Shown: positions 57,507 through 64,000 of the stretch, piece by piece
Position numbering within the stretch: position 1 is the stretch's first letter
Layout of the letters: every line of letters begins with the position of its first letter
Assembly: GCF_018687895.1 (NCBI RefSeq)
Contig: NZ_CP061307.1
Span: 1,385,948 to 1,449,947 of the forward strand
Length of the DNA: 64,000 nt
Direction: 5' to 3'
From: Polynucleobacter sp. JS-JIR-II-50
GTDB taxonomy: Bacteria > Pseudomonadota > Gammaproteobacteria > Burkholderiales > Burkholderiaceae
The notes under the pieces: model-generated
Database searches by the model: none
What the model was told of the DNA's origin: nothing
What the model saw: only the letters and a program-made list of their open reading frames with translations
Made by a program: the position numbers and the translations under genes

Positions 57507-59836
57507 ACCCCACCCCCAACTTGCTTAGCAACTTGTTCCAGCTTTTCTTCTTGAACTTCATCTAGACTTTCACCAATAGCGCCGCCCTCAACGAGTTCCG
57601 CAGCATGACGCAGCTGGGCTTGATATAAGGTGTAATAAGCGCCCTGGGCCTCCATCAATTGATCGTGAGAGCCTATTTCCACTATCTCGCCTTTATCTAA
57701 AACCACCAAGCGGTCAGCTTTTCTTAAGGTGGAGAGGCGATGGGCGATTGCAATCGTAGTGCGGCCCTTCACCAGGTTATCCAAAGCGCGCTGGATTTCT
57801 TTTTCAGTAGTGGTATCAACAGATGATGTTGCTTCATCTAGGATCAGAATGCTTGGATTAATCAGCAGTGCTCGCGCAATTGATATGCGTTGACGCTCGC
57901 CACCAGAGAGCGATTGGCCGCGCTCCCCTACCAGGGAGTCATAACCCAGAGGGAGGCGCAGAATAAATTCGTGGGCATGAGCGGCACGTGCTGCCTCAAT
58001 AATTTCTTCGCGCGTTGCATCTGGCTTACCGTATGCGATGTTTTCAGCAATCGTGCCAAAGAATAAAAACGGTTCTTGCAACACCAAACCAATACGCTTG
58101 CGATAGTCAGCAATCCCAATGCTCCGAATATCGCGTCCATCCAATGAAATCGATCCCGCGCTCACATCATAGAAGCGGCAGATCAAGTTCACCAAAGTAC
58201 TCTTACCGGAACCACTATGCCCTACTAGGCCAATCATTTCGCCTGGCGCAATATCCAAGTCAATGCCTTTAGAAACGGCACGATTACCGTAACGGAAGCC
58301 TACGCCACGCAGGGAGATACGGCCTTTGACCTCACCCAAAGGTGCTGGATTGATAGGCTCAGGAACGCTAGAGACGTGATCCAAAATATCAAAAATACGT
58401 TTAGCGCCAGCTGCCGCTTTCTGAGTATGAGAAACAATTCGACTCATGGAATCTAAGCGAATATAAAAACGGCCGATGTATGCCAAGAAAGCAATCAAGA
58501 CGCCAACAGAAATTTTCTGGTGCGCAACTTGCCAGATACCAAAACCCCATACCACTAGCAAACCCGTTTCAGTAAGCAAAGTTACTGTAGGAGAAAACAA
58601 TCCCCACACGCGATTCACGCGATCATTAATTTGTAAATTGTGCTTATTGGAATCTACGAAGCGTTTGAGTTCGCGGTCTTCTTGCGCAAATGCTTTCACT
58701 ACCCGAATGCCTGGGATAGTGTCCGCCAAAATATTAGTTACCTCAGACCAGATGCGATCAATCTTTTCAAAACCAAAACGCAAACGATCGCGCACAACAT
58801 GAATCATCCAAACAATGAATGGTAATGGCGCCAAGGTGACCAAGGCCAGCAAAGGATCAATGGATACTAGGATGGCTGCAGTCATGGTGATCATCAACAC
58901 ATCGGTAGCAAAATCGAGCGCGTATAACGAGAGGAAAACGCAAATACGATCTGTCTCAGCGCCAATGCGGGCAATCAAGTCACCCGTTCTCTTGCCGCCA
59001 AAATATTCCAGCGAAAGTTTTAACAGATGCTCGAAAGTAGTGTTGCGTAAATCAGCACCAATGCGCTCACTCACCAATGCAAGTAAATAAGTCTTCCACC
59101 AACCCAGGCCCCAAGCAACAATTGCTGCGCCAAACAATGCCAACAGATACATGCTGGCTAAATGAAAATCAATAGGATTGCCGCGCTCATATGGAATCAA
59201 CACGTGATCCATTAATGGCATGGTGAGATACGGTGGAATTAAAGTCGCGCCTGTAGATAACAGAGTCAATACAAAACCCAGTAGCAATTGTTTCTTGTAA
59301 GGTCGTGCAAAACGCCAAAGCTTGAAGAGCGTCCAAGTAGATGGCGGCGCATCATCCTCAGGATCACAAGTCGGGCAAGAATCAGAATTTGCTGGTTTTG
59401 GGCTCAAACAAACTGGGCAGACCTGCTTGTCATACTCACTGACCGCACCATTGCTCAGCTCCTCGCCACGAGTTAATTGTTTAAAAGCGGATTGGAGGCG
59501 AAGTACTTGGGGGTTTACCGCCAGGGTGAAATTCCAGGATCTCAACAATTTATCGGGAGTTTCCAAGCGCAAATGCCCTACTCCAGCATGATCACCGTGG
59601 ATTAAATGGGTGTTTGTCTCCAACTTCCAAGACTCAAATACTTTGCCGTCGGTCCAAAACAAGCCTTGTTCACCGAGTAAAAGCAGGCTTTTTTCAAAAC
59701 GTAGGTCGAGACCTAAATCGAGCTCAACCCAAGCTAGTAGGGCTTCAGGGCTCTTTACCGGGGAAGTCTCTGCCCCCAAAATAGCCGACCAATAGCTCGG
59801 TAGCTCAGGGGCAAAAGGTAGGATTTGTAGCTTCAT
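57503..59836 (-). CDS. Cyanophycin-associated ABC transporter (fused permease-ATPase)
   Basis: 777 residues. An unusual N-terminal cytoplasmic part (about 1-165) ends in a zinc ribbon CPVCLSPKPANSDSCPTC. A six-helix exporter permease (about 185-480) and an ATPase domain follow, with Walker A GHSGSGKST, signature LSGGERQR and Walker B ILILDEATSSVD. It is a homodimeric exporter type. It is divergent from the cphA'-cphA pair (204 bp) and overlaps the DUF1854 gene. Its substrate is unknown; a cyanophycin precursor or breakdown product is inferred from context. Confidence 0.88.
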   Translation of the reverse strand: MKLQILPFAPELPSYWSAILGAETSPVKSPEALLAWVELDLGLDLRFEKSLLLLGEQGLFWTDGKVFESWKLETNTHLIHGDHAGVGHLRLETPDKLLRSWNFTLAVNPQVLRLQSAFKQLTRGEELSNGAVSEYDKQVCPVCLSPKPANSDSCPTCDPEDDAPPSTWTLFKLWRFARPYKKQLLLGFVLTLLSTGATLIPPYLTMPLMDHVLIPYERGNPIDFHLASMYLLALFGAAIVAWGLGWWKTYLLALVSERIGADLRNTTFEHLLKLSLEYFGGKRTGDLIARIGAETDRICVFLSLYALDFATDVLMITMTAAILVSIDPLLALVTLAPLPFIVWMIHVVRDRLRFGFEKIDRIWSEVTNILADTIPGIRVVKAFAQEDRELKRFVDSNKHNLQINDRVNRVWGLFSPTVTLLTETGLLVVWGFGIWQVAHQKISVGVLIAFLAYIGRFYIRLDSMSRIVSHTQKAAAGAKRIFDILDHVSSVPEPINPAPLGEVKGRISLRGVGFRYGNRAVSKGIDLDIAPGEMIGLVGHSGSGKSTLVNLICRFYDVSAGSISLDGRDIRSIGIADYRKRIGLVLQEPFLFFGTIAENIAYGKPDATREEIIEAARAAHAHEFILRLPLGYDSLVGERGQSLSGGERQRISIARALLINPSILILDEATSSVDTTTEKEIQRALDNLVKGRTTIAIAHRLSTLRKADRLVVLDKGEIVEIGSHDQLMEAQGAYYTLYQAQLRHAAELVEGGAIGESLDEVQEEKLEQVAKQVGGGV

Positions 59837-60040
59837 TGACCTTAAAAGTATAGTGGAGCTAAATTTTTTAGATTTATTGCTCCTGTCAACTTTAGAGGGC
59901 CAAAAGCCGTTAAATTATCTAAGTAGGCCCTTTTATGTATTTTTGCCAATTTTGTGAGTTTTTCAAATAACTATTAGAAACAGAGAGACTGTCTGACGCG
60001 TCAACGCCAAAACCTGGCGCCGGCCATCGCAACACTGCAT

Positions 60041-62233
60041 ATGCCCCAATTACTAGATAAATCCATCGAGATTCTGAGCGTTAAGCATCTCCGTGGTCCC
60101 AATATGTGGACTTACCATCCCGTGATTGAGGTTTGGCTCGATATTGGCGATTTAGAGGACTACCCCTCTAACCTGATTCCCGGCTTTTATGAACGCTTAG
60201 TGAAAGCCCTTCCAAGCCTCGTTGAGCATCGCTGTAGCTATGGTGAAACTGGCGGATTTTTAAAGCGCGTAGAAGAAGGCACCTGGCCTGCTCACATTCT
60301 CGAACACCTAACTCTTGAGTTACAAAACTTAGCCGGCATCCCTGGCGGCTTTGGTAAGGCACGTGATGGCGATAGACGCGGTGTTTACAAAGTGATGGTT
60401 AGCGCAATTAATGAGGAGGTAACACTCACCGCCCTCAAATATGCGCGTGATCTTTATTTAGCTCTAGCACAAGACAATGCTGACTGCGTTGCTCTTGTGC
60501 AAACCATCATCGAAAATTTGCGTGATATTGGCGATGATCTTTTGCTAGGTCCAAGTACAGCATGCATTGTGAATGCAGCTGAAGAGCGTGGCATTCCATC
60601 GATTCGTTTATCTGAGGGCAACCTGGTTCAACTAGGTTATGGCGCTAAACAACGCCGCATTTGGACAGCAGAGACCGATCAAACGAGCGCAATTGCTGAA
60701 ACTATTTCTCGCGATAAAGATCTCACCAAGAGTTTGCTACGCAGTGCTGGAGTTCCAACACCTGAGGGAAGAACTGTTACCAGCCCTGATGATGCCTGGG
60801 AAGCGGCACAGGATATTGGCTTACCAGTGGTTGTCAAGCCGATTGATGGCAATCATGGCAGGGGTGTATTTATCAACCTCTATACCCAACAAGAAATTGA
60901 GGCAGCTTATGCAGTTGCCATCGATGAAGGTAGCGAGGTTTTAGTTGAGCGTCACATTGTTGGCGATGAGCATCGCTTGCTAGTTGTAGGCAACAAAGTA
61001 GTTGCTGCGGCAAAAGGTGAAACTGTATGGGTCACTGGTGATGGTAAACACACTGTTCATGAGCTAATTCAAATACAGATTAATTCTGATCCCCGTCGCG
61101 GCACCGCAGAAGAGCACCCTCTTAATCCTGTACGCATTGATTCTGCAGTAGAGCTCGAGCTGGCACGTCAGCAATTAAAAGGCGACAGTGTTCCTGCAAT
61201 AGATCACAAAGTACTGATTCAAAGTAACGGCAACGTTGCATTTGATGTCACTGATTTAATTCATCCCGATGTGGCAAGCCAAGTAGCTTTAGCCGCTCGT
61301 GTTGTTGGTCTTGAAATTGCCGGTGTTGATTTAGTAGCGCAGGACATTAGCAAACCCTTGGCAGATCAACATGCTGCCATTGTTGAAGTGAATGCTGGCC
61401 CTGGCCTACTGATGCATCTCAAGCCTGCCAGCGGCAAACCACAACCTGTTGGCAAAGAGATTGCAAATCATCTCTTCCCACCTGGAGTGGATTTCCGCAT
61501 TCCAGTAGTTGGCGTCTGCGGTGAACGAGGCAAAACCCCTGTCGCCGAAATGATTGCCCATTTCTTGCGCTTAACGAATATCTACGTTGGCCTTTCTTGC
61601 AGTAAAGGCCTGTTCTTTGGCAATCGAGCTATTCCAAACTCCAATGCATCAAATTGGGAGAATGCTCGACGCACCCTTCTCAATCGCGCAGTAGAAGCTG
61701 TCGTGATTGAGAATAATCATTTATCGATGTTGATTGAAGGCTTAGCCTACGATCGTTGCCAAGTGGGTGTAGTTCTCAATGTTGATCCAACGGCCAACTT
61801 CCCGCAATACGCTATCTACGATGAAGATCAAGTCTTTAGTGTTGTGCGTACCCAGGTTGATGTTGTTCTTCCAACTGGTGTTGCCGTACTGAATGCTGAT
61901 GATCCAATGTGCGTACAAATGGCTGAGCTTTGTGATGGTCAAGTGATTTTCTTTAGTGAGAATTCAGACTCTGAGATTGTCAAAGCCCACTTAGTAAACG
62001 GTGGTCGTGCAGTTGTCATTGGCAAGCAACAAATTACCTTGAAGTCTGGAAAGCTGGATCAGAAATCCATTCCTGTGCCACGTCACTCTGAAGCCAACCA
62101 CTCTTCTCCTTGGAAGACCATGAACTTAGGTGCAGCTATAGCAGCAGCCTGGGCCCTTGAAATTCCATTCAACGTTATCGAAGCAGGCGCAGAAACATTC
62201 GTGCCTGACGCCACTACTGCTACAGGGGCTTAA
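60041..62233 (+). CDS. Cyanophycin synthetase-like protein CphA' (short paralogue)
   Basis: 730 residues, shorter than CphA (about 870-900). N-terminal domain with HILEH (His85, Glu88, His89) and Glu93 in an HxxEH metallopeptidase-like motif; ATP-grasp domain (about 205-480; PVVVKPIDGNHGRGVFINL, EVNAGPGLLMHLKP); and a Mur-ligase-like domain whose P-loop reads VCGERGKTPVAEM (about 489-502) instead of GTNGKTTT. The C-terminal Mur subdomain is cut short. Such CphA' genes precede cphA in betaproteobacteria; the exact reaction may be partial or use dipeptides. The cphA start follows its stop codon directly. Confidence 0.88.
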   Translation: MPQLLDKSIEILSVKHLRGPNMWTYHPVIEVWLDIGDLEDYPSNLIPGFYERLVKALPSLVEHRCSYGETGGFLKRVEEGTWPAHILEHLTLELQNLAGIPGGFGKARDGDRRGVYKVMVSAINEEVTLTALKYARDLYLALAQDNADCVALVQTIIENLRDIGDDLLLGPSTACIVNAAEERGIPSIRLSEGNLVQLGYGAKQRRIWTAETDQTSAIAETISRDKDLTKSLLRSAGVPTPEGRTVTSPDDAWEAAQDIGLPVVVKPIDGNHGRGVFINLYTQQEIEAAYAVAIDEGSEVLVERHIVGDEHRLLVVGNKVVAAAKGETVWVTGDGKHTVHELIQIQINSDPRRGTAEEHPLNPVRIDSAVELELARQQLKGDSVPAIDHKVLIQSNGNVAFDVTDLIHPDVASQVALAARVVGLEIAGVDLVAQDISKPLADQHAAIVEVNAGPGLLMHLKPASGKPQPVGKEIANHLFPPGVDFRIPVVGVCGERGKTPVAEMIAHFLRLTNIYVGLSCSKGLFFGNRAIPNSNASNWENARRTLLNRAVEAVVIENNHLSMLIEGLAYDRCQVGVVLNVDPTANFPQYAIYDEDQVFSVVRTQVDVVLPTGVAVLNADDPMCVQMAELCDGQVIFFSENSDSEIVKAHLVNGGRAVVIGKQQITLKSGKLDQKSIPVPRHSEANHSSPWKTMNLGAAIAAAWALEIPFNVIEAGAETFVPDATTATGA

Positions 62234-64000
62234 TTGGAAATTACCCGTATTCGCATGTTGCGCGGCCCAAATTTATGGAGCCGCCATACCGCCTTAGAGG
62301 CGATTGTTTCTTGTGATGAGTCGGAAAGCTCAATCGACTCTATTCCTCAATTTGAAACCAAGATTCGTGAGCGCTTCCCCCAGTTGGGCAGCATGCGTCG
62401 CGGCGGGCACAATGAGGTGCTTTCTTTAGCTCACGCCCTGGAGCATGCAGCGCTTGGACTTCAAGCGCAAGCGGGTTGCCCCGTCACCTTTAGTCGCACA
62501 GTACAAACAGTCGATGCCGGCGTTTATCAAGTCGTAGTGGAATACACCGAAGAAGTCGTTGGGCGCATGGCTTTTGACTTTGGTTTTGCTTTGATTCAAG
62601 CCACCCTCAACGATGCACCGTTTGATCTCGCTGCCGCCCTCTCAGAATTAGAGGCTCTGTACGAAGATGTTCGCCTTGGACCGAGTACTGGATCGATTGT
62701 TGATGCCGCATTACAACGCAACATCCCCTATCGCCGGATGACCGAAGGCAGCATGGTGCAGTTTGGATGGGGCAGCAAACAAAAACGTATTCAAGCTGCA
62801 GAGACTAGCGACACCAGTGCGATTGCTGAAGCGATTGCTCAAGATAAAGAACTCACCAAGAACTTACTTGCCGCCGCTGGTGTATCCGTTCCCATTGGCG
62901 AAGTAGTTACCACTGCAGATGATGCTTGGCGCGCCGCTCAAAAAATTGGTGGTCCGATTGTTTTAAAGCCGAAAGATGGTAATCAAGGTAAGGGTGTTGT
63001 TGCCAACATTCAAACTGAAGAAGAGGTTCGGGCTGGTTTTGTTGTGACTCAAGCCTTTGGTCGTGAAACTATTGTGGAGCGCTATCTCCCTGGTGCAGAC
63101 TATCGCTTACTCGTCGTTGGCAACCGCCTCTCGGCCGCCGCTCGGCGTGAGCCAGCACAAGTAGTTGGCGATGGAAGTCACTCCGTTGCAGAGCTAGTTG
63201 AAATCGAGAATAAAAATCCATTGCGTGGCGATGGCCATGCAACAGCTTTAACCAAGATTCGCTTTGATGACATTGCCATGGCGCATCTGGCAAGCTCTGG
63301 CCTCACTCCACAATACGTGCCCAAGACTGGCGAACGCGTTCTACTCCGCAATAACGCCAATCTCAGTACCGGCGGAACCGCTACTGATGTTACTGACGAT
63401 GTTCATCCAGACGTCGCAGCAAGTGCAGTAGCTGCCGCCCAGATGATTGGACTCGATATTGCTGGCGTAGACATCCTTTGTGAAAACATCTACAAGCCAT
63501 TGGAACAACAAGGTGGCGGCATCGTTGAAGTCAATGCTGCGCCCGGTTTACGTATGCATCTAAAGCCTTCATATGGCAAAGGACGCCCCGTTGGCGAAGA
63601 CATCATCAATATGATGTTTCCGCTAGGTGAAGATGGCCGCATTCCTGTGGTAGCAGTTACCGGCACAAATGGTAAAACCACCACGGTTCGGCTGATTTCT
63701 CATTTATTAAATGAAACTGGCCTACGCGTTGGCATGACAGGAACTGATGGCGTTTATATCAACCATCGCCTTATCGATACTGGTGATTGCAGCGGGCCCA
63801 AGAGTGCTCGTAATGTTCTGATGCATCCAGATGTTGATGCGGCTGTGCTTGAAACCGCTCGGGGTGGAATGCTCCGCGAAGGTCTTGGTTTTGATCGCTG
63901 CGAAGTTGCGGTTGTAACCAATATTGGCGAAGGCGATCACTTAGGCCTTAATTACATTACTAGCGTTGAAGATTTAGCTATTCTCAAGCGCGTGATTGTG
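62234..64000 (+). CDS. cphA: Cyanophycin synthetase CphA (3' truncated by window)
   Basis: 589 codons visible, open to the right edge. The start is TTG 62234, directly after the CphA' stop, with AGGGG at 62224-62228; MEITRIRMLRGPNLWSRHTA is the usual CphA beginning. The ATP-grasp domain (PIVLKPKDGNQGKGVVANI; EVNAAPGLRMHLKPSYGKGRPVG) adds aspartate, and the Mur-ligase domain with intact P-loop VTGTNGKTTTV (about 474-484) adds arginine. It builds multi-L-arginyl-poly-L-aspartate, a nitrogen reserve. Its N-terminal HxxEH is kept (His67, Glu70, His71), but Gly75 replaces the Glu present at the same place in CphA'. Confidence 0.95.
   Translation, partial: MEITRIRMLRGPNLWSRHTALEAIVSCDESESSIDSIPQFETKIRERFPQLGSMRRGGHNEVLSLAHALEHAALGLQAQAGCPVTFSRTVQTVDAGVYQVVVEYTEEVVGRMAFDFGFALIQATLNDAPFDLAAALSELEALYEDVRLGPSTGSIVDAALQRNIPYRRMTEGSMVQFGWGSKQKRIQAAETSDTSAIAEAIAQDKELTKNLLAAAGVSVPIGEVVTTADDAWRAAQKIGGPIVLKPKDGNQGKGVVANIQTEEEVRAGFVVTQAFGRETIVERYLPGADYRLLVVGNRLSAAARREPAQVVGDGSHSVAELVEIENKNPLRGDGHATALTKIRFDDIAMAHLASSGLTPQYVPKTGERVLLRNNANLSTGGTATDVTDDVHPDVAASAVAAAQMIGLDIAGVDILCENIYKPLEQQGGGIVEVNAAPGLRMHLKPSYGKGRPVGEDIINMMFPLGEDGRIPVVAVTGTNGKTTTVRLISHLLNETGLRVGMTGTDGVYINHRLIDTGDCSGPKSARNVLMHPDVDAAVLETARGGMLREGLGFDRCEVAVVTNIGEGDHLGLNYITSVEDLAILKRVIV

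Overview
The window reads as chromosome of a freshwater betaproteobacterium, most like Polynucleobacter (Burkholderiaceae). This rests on my recognition of protein families and gene order (serS-lolA-ftsK next to trxB, pstSCAB-phoU-phoBR, paired cphA genes, moderate GC with dense coding); no database search was run. There are about 65 protein genes, one tRNA, no rRNA, no insertion sequence, no prophage and no CRISPR. Both edges cut genes: a sugar-acid dehydratase on the left and cyanophycin synthetase on the right.

Layout. 1-15.5 kb is mixed housekeeping: cbpA-cbpM chaperones, the ABC-F protein Uup, ompW behind two perfect FNR-type boxes, an FAD protein with hemN, YaeQ, a PIN protein, a luciferase-like oxidoreductase, SlyX, AsmA, a YjdM/PhnA zinc ribbon, and a histone H1-like tail fused to an acidic domain. 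15.6-33.2 kb is a phosphorus/arsenic island: arsRC-ACR3, a second H1-like protein translationally coupled to a polyphosphate kinase 2, a second PPK2, a PlsC acyltransferase, a four-gene lipid operon (PlcP-like phosphoesterase, GT4 glycosyltransferase, diacylglycerol kinase, OlsB-like acyltransferase), exopolyphosphatase, and the complete pstSCAB-phoU-phoBR operon. Between them I find five candidate Pho boxes built from TGTCA units at 11-bp steps, several followed by a -10 hexamer exactly 10 bp downstream.

33.4-48.2 kb holds recQ, serS with a tRNA-Ser(CGA) behind it, lolA, ftsK, trxB (possibly leaderless), a BrnT-type toxin-antitoxin pair with a perfect palindrome in its promoter and twin terminators around it, both a membrane and a soluble pyrophosphatase, nadE-glnB, a RodZ-like protein and an orphan FixJ-type regulator. 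48.4-56.5 kb has ilvD, a copper-type operon (DUF2946, TonB receptor, BNR-repeat protein with a Cys cluster, TlpA-like thioredoxin, PCuAC chaperone) and an OFA-family MFS transporter. A 35-codon gene with its own promoter, ribosome site and terminator lies at 56755-56862. 57.0-64.0 kb is a cyanophycin locus: ABC transporter plus DUF1854 protein divergent from cphA'-cphA.

Taken together, the region is rich in phosphate and nitrogen storage (polyphosphate, cyanophycin), phosphate-starvation response and phosphate-sparing lipid synthesis, as expected of an oligotrophic freshwater cell. The most interesting candidates are the Pho-box-controlled lipid-remodelling operon, the H1-like/PPK2 pair, the H1-tail fusion protein, the 35-residue gene, and the Cys-cluster protein in the copper operon.
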